Positions 31,621 through 41,529 of a DNA stretch of 64,000 bases are shown here, in pieces. The number at the start of each line of letters is the position of its first letter. The first letter of the stretch is position 1. The position numbers were made by a program, and so were the translations under genes. The notes under the pieces were generated by a model that saw nothing but the letters and a program-made list of their open reading frames with translations, was not told where the DNA came from and did not search any database. The stretch comes from Caenorhabditis remanei (taxonomy: Eukaryota; Nematoda; Chromadorea; Rhabditida; Rhabditidae): the NCBI RefSeq assembly GCF_010183535.1, contig NW_026526143.1:31280-95279 (forward strand). The letters run 5' to 3'.

Positions 31621-32190
31621 ACTATTCTTCGGTAAAAAACACTTTACTATTCTCCGGTAAAAATACAAGACTATAAAATTGCTTACTTTTCAAATTTCCT
31701 CCACAAAGGTATTCCGCTATTTATTGGGAGGAAACAGTCACCCAAGTCGTGTGTCACCAAACACCTTTTCTTCTCAGAGGAATCGGGAATGTACAGAAAC
31801 CTGTAAAATAAAGAAATTAGATTTTAATATCTATCACTTAGAAAAACTTACTTAAAAGAAAAGGTCCGTTAATTGAGGGGAGTGTTGCGTCCCCCAGTTC
31901 TTCCAACGGGGATATTCAGAAATCTGAAAAAAAAGTAGAATACGATGTCTACCACCTGCAGTAACTCACCTTTTCAACACATCATAATATACATAATAAA
32001 TAGATTAGAATTTCAGAAAAATCAGTTACAATAACCAAGGAAGAAACCTACACACGGTCTCAACATCCCTGGAATAGGCTATAGGAATGAGAGTAAAAAA
32101 TGAAGTGGTTATTTCAGAGTCATAAAATAAGAAACATTTTGGAGACGGCAAGACAATGAACTGATAAGATAACAGGAGGGAGCGCCGACG
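31620..32190 (-). repeat. Segment family, copy 3
   Basis: Closest relative of the block at 27.24-27.80 kb. The minus-strand exon-like block here stays open to its donor: YIPDSSEKKRCLVTHDLG, then IPLWRKFEK followed by GTAAGC. Of the three copies this is the best candidate for residual coding function, but the preceding block ends in a stop at its own donor (CTTTTCTTTTAA|GTAAG), so a complete gene is unlikely. Confidence 0.5.
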
Positions 32191-32481
32191 AGACATTTTT
32201 CGAAATGAAGGAATGGGGTAATGAAAAAAATGAAGAGAGAGAAGAAGCGTAGTGTAACGTTTCGAGAGAACAACTTTGTGGGTACTTCAGAGACCAACAA
32301 ATGGCAAAAATTGCACTCTTCTGAATTCTCTTTCTCGTTTCCTCTGTCTTGATTTCTCTCTTTCTCTCTTTTGATTGCCCCATCTCACCCAGTTTACTCA
32401 CCTCCCTTTTCTTCTCTCCCGTTTTTTCTTTCCTTAGCACAAACATAAAAACGAACGAATGGTCCTTTCTCTCATCTCTGG

Positions 32482-32653
32482 CAGACAACCTGCAGCGCGA
32501 GTACCAACAGGGAATCAGGTCATTAGACAAATTCAATACGAAATGGAGAGACGCAGAGCCGGGCCACCGTTAACTCCTGTGTTCTCCCCCATGGCCATTG
32601 ATTTTCTGACCCCCACTTCGTGTTCCTTAACGGCGACGTATGAACCAAAATAA
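32482..32653 (+). CDS. Possible terminal exon of an unknown gene
   Basis: After a CTCTGGCAG acceptor (ending 32484) the frame reads PAARVPTGNQVIRQIQYEME, RRRAGPP, then a hydrophobic end, stopping at 32651-32653. AAAATAAAT immediately follows and could be the poly(A) signal. Composition is protein-like and the splice acceptor is good, but no upstream exon was identified. Confidence 0.35.
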
Positions 32654-32659
32654 ATTTTT

Positions 32660-34080
32660 CCTTGAATGTGAGTTAATCTCACTTCCAATTTTCACTCGTT
32701 GCGTTTCCTTCTCACTGAATTCTTAAATTCTTCCAAAAATGTAACCATGTTGTTTTCAGCTAGTTCGATCAAGTCCAGAGAAGCGGTACTAGGGAGACCA
32801 GCTGAAAAATCACCAATTTTCTAACCAGATTGACAAAAAACACTGGAATTGAATGCTGTTGGCTTGTAAACTCGTGTTATGGCTCTCATTCGTAAGTTTT
32901 CTGACTTGCAACTCGAAAAGTGCTCATGAACGGCTTGATTTCCGTCAAAAAATGATATATTGATTGATATTCATTACAATTCCCAACGGAATCGGTCATG
33001 TGACTTAGAAAATAAGTTATTCCGGCGGCAATATACGTTTTTTTGAAGAGTTTCAAGCATCTGACATCGTTTTTCTAGTTTTATTGTGACCAATTTAGTG
33101 GAGCCCAATCTTTGTCAAGCGACCAGTCAGCACATAACTAAAGCATAAATGGAAAGCCATTCTGTATCAAAAAAAACTTAAGAAAATTTCTGAAACTTCT
33201 GAAAAAAACTATTAAATATTGTTTTTTTACGTTAAATACCGCCAAGCTCTGGAAATCATTAGAATAAAAGATAAATCCCATGGGAAAACATAAAACAGTG
33301 ACAGGTTGTAATGGTTTTTCAAAATTAAAACATTTTTCCACTTGCGACACTAATATTCTACTGTTTCGAACATGTGACAAGCCTGAATTTCTTTCTAGGT
33401 GTCCAAATTTTGCCAATTTGTGAAAAACGAAAAAATCTGCAGGTATTTTCAATATGTGTGAAATAAAAACTCAAAGAAATGCTCAAAAACATTGTTTTTT
33501 AAAAAAGTTTTTAAGTTTCATCCTCAAATTTCACATGATTGTTAAACTATATTCAATTTCTGTTAGAGGGAGATTGGCTTCCTGTATCCAATGAAAAAAC
33601 AAGCTCTGGAGCATGTTCATCTTAAGTTTTGAGCCAAACACAGGAAGAACTCATCCGAAAAAGATAATGTTTCTGAAAATATGTTAATTCTGTGTGCTGC
33701 TGACCGTCTAACATGGTTATTTGTGTCTGATTTTCTACTTTATTTCAAACGTCTGAATATTTCCGTATTCTTTCTCAACTATTGAAACTTGAAGGATGAC
33801 AACATCTCAATTTTTCCAGCATGAGAACATCAACATGAAATTCCTAAAATTTGTGGCCGCGTTGTCGCTTGTCAGGCCAGTAGGGATAAACGCGCTCTAT
33901 TGACACGCAATAGAGATCAGAGACGCAGAGAACGCCTCCCATCGATTTACCTATTTTCACGTTTTTGATGATTTTTAGTCTTTAATATGATCCCAAATCG
34001 TATAAAAATGCTTTTGATAGTTGTTCAAAATATATATATATACTTGATAGTTCATTTTTCTATCGGTTTGTCATAAAATG
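32660..34080. other. Intergenic, nothing convincing
   Basis: AT-rich. The segment near 33890-33950 (CGCGCTCTATTGACACGC, then CAGAGACGCAGAGAACGCC) is unlike its neighbours but not identified. Confidence 0.5.
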
Positions 34081-34094
34081 CGTTTTTTTTTCAG

Positions 34095-34200
34095 AGTCAA
34101 CGAGAAGTTCCTTTCTGTCGGAATTTGTTCGGACAAGGCGTGAATTGGATGCTTTGGAAACATTTCGACGATCTTTGGAAAAGTATTGCAATTACTAAAA
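34095..34200 (+). pseudogene. Isolated exon-like fragment
   Basis: After TTTTTTTTCAG the frame reads STRSSFLSEFVRTRRELDAL and ETFRRSLEKYCNY before a TAA just short of a GTGAGT donor. Helical, charged composition suggests former coding sequence. No partner exons were linked to it. Confidence 0.3.
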
Positions 34201-34624
34201 AGTGAGTATTTATTTTATGGTCTGACCAGAAATAACGTTATGGGCGCGGGAAGCGCTGTCCAATTTTTCATCGCGAAAGATGTCTCAGACCGTTGGCTGG
34301 AATAATTCAGACAAATTGATATTTTTTGAATTTTGTCCGCATAACGTCTCCCTTATTTAGCTTTTGTAAGCTATCAAACTCAGAATTTGCTAAGCTAGAT
34401 TGCTGCCAACAATTTATAATTAAATATATGGCTAATTCTTTCGTGGTTGCACATAATGAACCTGTATTTTTTCAGATAAACGTTTCTTTGAAATTGGAAA
34501 ACACGGCTACACCTCGAGGACGCCTCATGATATGGTATGAGGCTGTCAAAAACTCAAAGAGCTAGACCAACTTGGAAAAAGACATCGATCGACAATATAC
34601 GATTCTATAGCAGTCTCCATATGG

Positions 34625-34770
34625 GTGGATCAAGATTTTTTCTGCTAAGGCTGTCTATTCTGGACGTTTTCAACACAAACTTGCCTTGTGGAAAAGCTAT
34701 ACCGAAACAATCTGTTGTTCCTTCTTCAGATTTCCATTTGGTGTTCCTGCTCAAAATCGATTGCGATTGC
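34625..34770. repeat. Direct repeat left of the laminin fragment
   Basis: CTGTCTATTCTGGACGTTTT and, 65 bp on, TTCTTCAGATTTCCAT with GTGTTCCTGCTCAAAATCGAT recur in the same order and orientation at 36830-36970 (CTGTCTATTCTAGACGTTTT, CTCTTCAGATGCCCAT, GTGTTCCTTCCCCAAAATCGAT). Confidence 0.7.
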
Positions 34771-36800
34771 GACAAGGCTGGATCTCAGATTAAGGTATGA
34801 ATGAACTGCTTTATTGTTTTATGATTTTTGTTTAATGATTGAAATTGCTTGATAGTTTTTCTGATTTCAATAGTTTCAGGGAATCTGTGAAGGGGAGGAA
34901 GATGTTGAGCGTGGACTCGTCGCCGGACAGTGTTGCTGTAAGACGAATGTCGATGGAAATCGGTGTGACCGGTACAAGAATAGATACTCTAATTTTACTG
35001 CAACCAATATTGATGGATGTGTTGCCTGTACTTGTAAACTTTTCGGAACATATAACAACGAAGAATGTGATAAATACATTGGATTGTGTACTTCTGAGAG
35101 ACTCGTCACTGGAGAGAACTGTGATCAATGTCTGCCAGAACACTATCTGAACATTTTGATGGATGCAAGGGTTGTGACTGTGATATTGGAGGATCTCATG
35201 ATGATACTTGTGATGTTTTGACTGGACAGTGCAAGTCTACAAAAGGATTCAATGGAAGAAGGTGAGTTCAAGTTTTTACAGTTTCAGAATATTGATGCCA
35301 TTTTCAAACTGATACCAAACCATTCCTACGTGGTGATATGTTTTCTAAAACTTGCGTATTTTCAGATGCGAGACATCTGACTCATCATTCTACTATGCCG
35401 ACATCACCCACTACGTCTATGAAGCTCAGTATGACAACCTCTAAAGTAGAGAAGTCAAAACTCGTGAATGGCCAACCCAAACTCATGAACAAACGTGGAC
35501 TGAAGATGGATTTGGTCAAGTTTCCGGAGGATCCATCATCACTGTCAACCCAATTGTCGGAGTCTCCAAAAAATACAACGCCATCGTTCGTCATGTAGCA
35601 GCATGTTACCCAGTAGGATGGGAGAACGTTTGGATTACTGTTGTCAGACCAGAAACCGAAGGAAGTGGATTCTGTGCTAATGCTCACCATCTGATGACTT
35701 CTTGATTGCCAGAATCTACCAGGGATCCAGATATATTGAAGTTCAATCAGCCATCTGTCTTGAAGCTGGAGTACAGTGTGAATTTAGAGTTCAATTCAAT
35801 GAAAAGAGAAACAATTCTCATCCACAAGAATGGGCAGCTTCCAACATCCTCATTGATTCGATTCTATTGGCTCCACCGACTTCAGAATTCCACATCTTTC
35901 AAGGATCCACTCGAGCTAAACAACATCAGTCTGAATACAATTGTTATCAATGTATACATCTTGCTTTATCCCTCATCAACAAAACGAAGTATGCGAGAGC
36001 TTTGTGTATCCAGTTGCTGCTCCTTTTCTCAATAAGATTAGTGGATGTAATTGTGATGCAACTGAATCTATATCTGGAACCTGTACTGTTCATGGAGGAC
36101 AATGCGAGCGCAGACCAAATGTTGTTGGAAAAAGATGTGAGCAATCTGTCATCAGAATTTATGAAGTTTGACCAACTGGATGCAAAAAATGCGACTGTGA
36201 TGCTGTTGGATCTCTTAGAAATGACTAGGATAAACAATCCGGACAATGTGTTTTCCGAGAGAAGGGTATTTATGGAAGACAATGTAATCAGTGTCAACTT
36301 GTATTCTGGGGATTCCCTGCATTCTGTACTTGTCAGTGTAACGACCGCACAAATATCCGTGACCAGACTTCTGGAGCTTGTATCGAGTGTCGTGATTTCA
36401 CTACTGGAAACTATTGTGATACAATATGGATACTATGAAGATCCGAGACTCGATGTGAACCATGTCCATGTTCAGGAGGACCAACCAGCGGATATCAGCA
36501 TGCCGACACTTATTTTCTCAGAAAGTCAGGAAACAATACGCAAGATATTGTTTGTAATACATAACAAGTGAGTCATTACTGTTACCAAAAGTTTTGAAAT
36601 GATACAAACGTTGAGTTTTAAAAATGCTTTCTGAATTTAATAAATAAATATAACTTTCAGATCCCGTTACCGAGAAGAAGGATGCGGCGAATTCACTCAA
36701 AACCATTGAAGATTACCAGCAGAAGTTGGAGGAACTTGCGAACGGTGCGACTGTAATGGGAATATTGATATGTCGATGGAAAGAGTTGTGATGTTGCCAC
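34755..36800 (+). pseudogene. Laminin beta-like pseudogene (EGF-like and IV-B domains)
   Basis: The plus strand encodes, in several frames, a run of laminin-type EGF modules (Cys-rich; DCDCDKAGSQ, CVACTCKLFGTYNN, ENCDQCLPEH, CDIGGSHDDTCDV, NGRRCE), then a laminin IV type B-like domain (SSFYYADITHYVYEAQYD, GWENVWITVVRPETEGSG, GSRYIEVQSAICLEAG), then more EGF modules (GCNCDATESISGTC, CERRPNVVGKRCE, CDCNGNIDMS). This order is that of laminin beta chains of the basement membrane. It is broken: a frame change near 35140-35170, TAA at 35442-35444, a stop near 35704 and several later frame shifts, with key Cys lost. Introns are kept (GT at 35262, AG at 35365; GTGAGT near 36569, AG near 36660), so it is a decayed genomic duplicate, not a processed copy. 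Only the middle of the chain is present. Confidence 0.85.
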
Positions 36801-36829
36801 TGGAGAGTGTCTCAGCTGTCTTTATCAGG

Positions 36830-36970
36830 ATCAACTTTTCTGGTAATAAGACTGTCTATTCTAGACGTTTTTGACAGAGACCCGTCTTGAGGAATGGTTC
36901 TATCGACAAATTCAGCAGCTTTCTCTTCAGATGCCCATATTGTGTTCCTTCCCCAAAATCGATAGCTGGG
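36830..36970. repeat. Direct repeat right of the laminin fragment
   Basis: Second copy of the 34625-34770 repeat, about 2.2 kb downstream in the same orientation, directly after the last laminin-like codons. Confidence 0.7.
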
Positions 36971-37596
36971 GGAATCATTTTCAGACCAGTAAGTGTTCAC
37001 CTACTAAAATTGCAAAATCAGACAAGAAATCATTTCAGAACTCTGTCACCCTCTTTGATAAAAACCTGCTGGTTTCAACTTTATACAAAAAGAAGATTCG
37101 ACACAGCAGCTAAGAACTCCGATGTTTTCCACGCGGAGACAAACTTCATTGTGAATCTTGGTTCCACGAAATTCCGACAGAATCCATGCTAATACAGGAC
37201 ATGTACTTCGACTAGCGCGTTTGACAAAAACTCAGTGGACACCCTTAGTACTATCAGAAACGAGAACACCGTTTGTAGTGTAAATGACAGCCATAAATCA
37301 ATGGTCCATCCGGTAATTCTAGTCATTTCTGAGAAAAATAATGTCAGTCTTTCTTCCCGAACAATTTTTTGGTTTTCCTACCTAGAAACCAGATTGATTT
37401 TGCTTCAAAAAACATATAATAGTGAAAATAAGTAACCTACCCCAAGAAATGAAAGGGAAAGTCATCATCACTCCACCGACTTGTAAAATCTATAGATTTT
37501 CCGGGCGAATAGTGAAAAGTGAAATGAAAATGAATAGTTTTTTTACTGAAAAACAAACATTCTCTGATTCTAACTTTATTTTTATTTCAGACTCGT
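36971..37596. other. Intergenic, nothing recognised
   Basis: The frames at 36887-37192 and 37235-37435 lack recognisable motifs and splice support. Confidence 0.5.
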
Positions 37597-37682
37597 CAAC
37601 AAATCGTTTGCACGATACGAGGGAAGCGTGGACGGACAAACTGGTGAAGATGGAGTTGGCCCGTCCAGTAACGTAGATGAAT
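37590..37682 (+). CDS. Possible terminal exon of an unknown gene
   Basis: A TTATTTCAG acceptor (ending near 37590) is followed by a short frame, LVNKSFARYEGSVDGQTGED and GVGPSSNVDE, ending at a TGA around 37680. Composition is protein-like with a hydrophilic acidic end, but a second frame through the same bases is also open, and no upstream exon was identified. Confidence 0.25.
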
Positions 37683-37739
37683 GAATACGACGGAAAAATA
37701 AGATAAGTGACCTTCAAAAGCAGAGCTCGGTGTATGAAA

Positions 37740-38000
37740 CAGTGACTGCTGATTTTATATAGAGAACTATCACTTGCAGCCCTGTATACTTTGTCGTCTA
37801 GCCTAGTTTTTATGTGAATTTGAAGCGAAGGAGCTAGAAATGCTGGGTTTTCCGTCAGAAGGCAAACATTTTGTTCTAGGCTCGTTGATGTTGGCGCCCA
37901 CTGAGAGGAAATGGAGCCGATAAAAGAAGTCGTTAACGAATCGATCAACAAAGCAATGATCCAAATCGGCGAGAAAGATCTGGCAATGTGTAATTGGTAG
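37740..38000 (+). mobile_element. Possible 5' remnant of an LTR retrotransposon
   Basis: A TATA-like TTTATATAG near 37755, then TGGCGCCCA at 37892-37900, the form of a retroelement primer-binding site, then an ATG at 37911 opening a 29-codon frame (MEPIKEVVNESINKAM...) that stops at 37998-38000. The order matches LTR, primer site and gag start, but no gag domain is recognisable and no second LTR was found. Confidence 0.3.
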
Positions 38001-38499
38001 CCGGTATCCGAAATCTGCTCTGATTCTAGCCAGGTGCACAGAGTAGTGGCAGAAGGGAAGACGAGAAGATGTCTCTCTCCTGTCCTCTCTGTCTGCTTGG
38101 CAACTTCATCAGATCATTTTGATTATTTTGAACGAAAACATAAATTTAGGAGGTTTCCTGTCTTACTTTTCAAGAATTTTCAACAAATGCTTTATTCATT
38201 CCAAATTATCAAAAAGTTCATTCAAGTTTGATATCCTTGTAGTCGGTGATGTTCCCTTCAGTATTGAAATCTTGATAATAAACTTTTTGTTGTCTTCTTG
38301 GAGCAGTTGCCATAAAACATAACCTGGTGAGGTGCAGTTGGAAGTGTGGAAAATTCGGCTCTGTGAGGTAACGATAAACGCCAAATGTCGACAATCATGG
38401 AACGGGGGACCGCCTGGGCACTCCTTACTCTGAGTTATGTCTGTATACGTGTTCAAATATGTGTTCAATACCCCACAGCCAGCGCCTGCCACCGTGGAC

Positions 38500-39050
38500 C
38501 GAGATCCACAATGCACCATAAACACAACCAGCTGTGGTTTTTAATATATTTATCAAAAGCAACATAAAAAGTAAGATAGAATACGATTGATGATGATTCA
38601 GCCAGACAGTGAATCATAAAAAAGCAATAAGTTGGAAGGTGAAGAGTGTACACTGTACGATTGAGTAAAAGCCCCGCCCAGCACAAAAATGTGGACAGGG
38701 AATCATCATTCAACACTGTATCTCATGTAACCCCTCTTTGAGCGGCCGATTGCTGTTCTATTCCTGTTATAAAGTTTTCCTTATGAGAACTCATTATTTT
38801 TATTGAAATCTGAATGTGAGATTAAATTATGCTCTCTCGCCCATCCAAATGAGAAGGTAAGATTTTTTAAATAGTTATTGAGTTTTGAGAAAATGTTATG
38901 TCACAATTCATAGTATATACACATTTTACATTTGAAACTTATTCAAACAATTTCTTCTCTCAACTTCAAAATGCTTGGTTTTTAGCTGACAGGCATGAAG
39001 AAAACTACAAACTCAAATTTTGAAAACATTAATAAATCCAAAAGTCACCA
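38500..39050. repeat. Segmental duplication, copy 1
   Basis: Blocks CATCATTCAACACTGTATCT, CTCTTTGAGCGGCCGATTGC, AAGTTTTCCTTATGAGAACT, CTCTCTCGCCCATCC and AGGCATGAAGAAAACTACAA recur in the same order at 40140-41330. This copy lacks the exons between the GAGAAGGTA block and the AGGCATGAAG block that are present in copy 2. Confidence 0.75.
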
Positions 39051-39224
39051 CCGTTTGCAAAATTCGTTTTTTCTAGTCACTACTTTTGTTGAAATACTCT
39101 CAAATGAGAACTATTGAAACAATTAACATTTAGTTTGTTTAAAAAAACCATTTGTTAAACGTTGACCCATGCTGTGTTATTGATATATCTATTTTTTCAC
39201 CTGTATTTTTTGTTTTTTTTCAAA

Positions 39225-40003
39225 GAAATGTAGAAATTTCAGATTTTCTGAGACCAAACACTGGGTTGCCACCTGTAGTCGATGTTTTGCCAGCGGGAGT
39301 CAATAGAATCTCGGCACTACCAGCTTCTCTTTGGCAATTGATATGGTCGAATTGGAACCTGCAACCAGTCTCAATATCCATTGCTGGATCAGAGTCAACC
39401 AAAATGGCAAGTTCACAAAATCGGTACGTTGTCACACTTGATATAATTTGAAAAGTAACTAAATATATAGAAAATATATTATGTCTTCTTATCAGGGAAA
39501 AAACTTCCTGGAGATTTATATGCTCATCAATTTTTTATAGCTTTTTTCAATCATCACCGTTACTCGAATTTCCAAAACATTTAATGACGATCATTATATT
39601 CATCACATTAACAACCACTTTTCCAGGGAGTTCGAGGATATCAGCATTTCACAGAGACCTAACTGGCGGAACTACAAAAACAACATCAATTCAACCGCTC
39701 GTCTGTAGTAGCTTCAATGGGAAATTTCGCTCGCCAATTTGGTTCACACTTTTATCAGGTATACATAGTCTCAAAAATGAATTTATGAAAATTGGTATTC
39801 AGGTCACTTCGTGGTTCTGCGAGTGAACAAAAAATTGAACACTCAAAACTTTGGAAAATTGAATGTAAGTTTTTAAATTGTTGAAATTACGGGCGTCAAG
39901 TTCTATATTAGCAAATAAGTAGACTTTCAAAAAATTATATGTTTTTAGGGAATGATCAAAACGGAACCACGCTATGAATTTGGAAGTTTCGTTGATGAGT
40001 AGC
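39225..40003 (+). pseudogene. Unknown gene fragment, four exon-like blocks
   Basis: Blocks with good splice signals: one ending at 39422 (GTACGT donor), 39627-39758, 39803-39863 (acceptor ATTCAG, donor GTAAGT) and 39950-40003. The last two join to HFVVLRVNKKLNTQNFGKLN and IKTEPRYEFGSFVDE with a stop at 40001-40003. In the second block the most protein-like frame (FNRSSVVASMGNFARQFG) is broken by a TAA and is out of phase with the third block; another frame is open but less convincing. The 3' half looks coding, the 5' half damaged. Family not recognised. Confidence 0.35.
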
Positions 40004-40099
40004 CGCAAAATGGATTTTCCTCAGCTATTCCTTCTATATTTTATCTTTTTGTTGTTTTTATTCTTGGATTGTACATAAAAATTTTTTTAATTTATTTCC

Positions 40100-41330
40100 C
40101 TGATCCTATTCACATGATGCACAAGCTTCTCCTCTGGGTTTTTTAATTAAGGTGAAGCTTTTATCAATATTAAAAGTATGATAGAATAAGATAGATGATG
40201 ATTCTTTCGGACGGTGAATCATCAAAAAAGCAATAAATTGGATGCGGGCGCGAAAGTAGAAAAGTGTACACTGTACAATCGAGTACACTTTGTGTCTCTA
40301 CGACCGGAGTTCTTTTCTCGTCCCAGTTATTGTCGATGAAGTCGGATCAAACCGAAGTAGATTGGAAAATTATTTGGGAAATCAATGAGAAATTCTTCCA
40401 ACAGTGAAATGAACAGAAGTTTTGTCTGTTCTGGTGATATTTTGATCACTGAAAAGTTGACAAGGGAATGGGTCATCAGGTGTAAACAAAAAAGTATATA
40501 AAAGAGACCAGTCGCCTCGTTGCTTTCTATTTGATTGATTTTTTCAATCTCGTCCACAATGCGTCGATGGAAAGGAATTTAATAAATATAAGAGAAGAGA
40601 GAAGACTCTCTGAAGGCAATGTGCAAAGTTTCCGTTTTTCTTCAGCCCCGCCCATCACAAAAAAAGCAGGCTAGAAAGCATCATTCAACACTATTTCATG
40701 TGACCCATCTTTGAGCGGCCGATTGCTGTTCTACTCCTATTGTAAAGTTTTCCTTATGAAAACTCATTATTTTTATTGAAATCTAGTATTAAATTATTAT
40801 GCTCTCTCGCCCATCTAAATGAGAAGGTAATATTTTTCTCATAGTTCTTAAGTTTTGAGAATATTCTGAGTTTAGGGAATAATATATCATTTCAATCATG
40901 CTCAACTTCAAGGGTGTAGCAGCTTTCTAGAAGATGAGTGCGCTGAATCTAATGATGATGAAGATCACGAAACCGACGAAACAGCTACAAAACGAAAATC
41001 AACAAATGTCATGAGAAATAATGGTAAGTGTTTTGTTTTTTAAAGAGTTCAATTATTTTTATTTCTCAGCTTCGAAAAATTGTCTGCCTCATGCCCTGTA
41101 TCAGTGTTTGATGTACAAGCAATACACACTATGTCGGGACTTGAAGAATAGAAAACAATACAATGATTCTTTAATGAAGACCGACAATAAGAAATTGTAC
41201 AAAACAGTTAATGATGGAGTGAAAAGACTGGAAGAGGTAAAAAGCTATTTTCCCAACTTTGTAATGTTCATTTTTTTCAGCTAGCAGGCATAAAGAAGAC
41301 TACAAACTTCAACTGTTCGGCAGTACCAAA
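40100..41330. repeat. Segmental duplication, copy 2
   Basis: Direct repeat of 38500-39050, spaced about 1.6 kb at the left and 2.3 kb at the right end. It contains an extra ~350 bp (about 40285-40640) and the exons of the 40.9-41.37 kb fragment. Confidence 0.75.
40285..40640 (+). other. Extra ~350-bp block with TATA box and poly(A) signal
   Basis: Present only in copy 2 of the duplication. TATATAAAAG at 40497-40506 is followed ~55 bp later by a short ATG frame and AATAAATATAA near 40580. Either an insertion in copy 2 or a deletion in copy 1. No inverted repeats or target duplication were identified. Confidence 0.4.
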
Positions 41331-41372
41331 TTATGATTTTCATGGAGAGCTCCTACACTGGCTTAAAATTTA
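40918..41372 (+). CDS. Unknown gene, last three exons
   Basis: Three blocks join in frame: one ending at 41022 (donor GTAAGT), 41071-41237 and one starting at 41281 (acceptor TTTTTTCAG), stop at about 41370-41372. The product reads an acidic part (ESNDDEDHETDETATKRK), then ASKNCLPHALYQCLMYKQYT and KNRKQYNDSLMKTDNKKLYK, then LAGIKKTTNFNCSAVPNYDF and GELLHWLKI. The acidic-basic lead and Cys-containing middle resemble nuclear proteins, but no domain was recognised. No start codon fits this frame in the first block, so 5' exons are missing or the gene is a truncated duplicate. Copy 1 of the duplication retains only a scrap of the last exon. Confidence 0.45.
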
Positions 41373-41500
41373 ATCATAATTTCTGTGCTGAATCATTATT
41401 GCGCTTTGATCAGCTCCCACATTTTTCATTTATCAAAACATTTATTTTAGATTTAATTGAATTTTTTTCTCCCTCCCACCGCATCCAGTCGAGCTCAGTA

Positions 41501-41528
41501 TAAAAAGGAGGACCTCTCATCCTCCTTA
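41501..41528 (+). other. TATA-like box with 8-bp hairpin
   Basis: ATAAAAAGGAGGA, seven bases (CCTCTCA), then TCCTCCTT: a perfect 8-bp inverted repeat directly after a TATAAAAA-like stretch. Could be part of a short transcript or chance. Confidence 0.25.
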
Positions 41529-41529
41529 C

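Noticed and set aside
15178..37740. CTGTTTCA octamers (near 15180, 30872 and 37733) as piRNA upstream motifs
   Set aside because: A few hits in tens of kilobases of AT-rich DNA on two strands is about what chance gives, and no clustering was seen.
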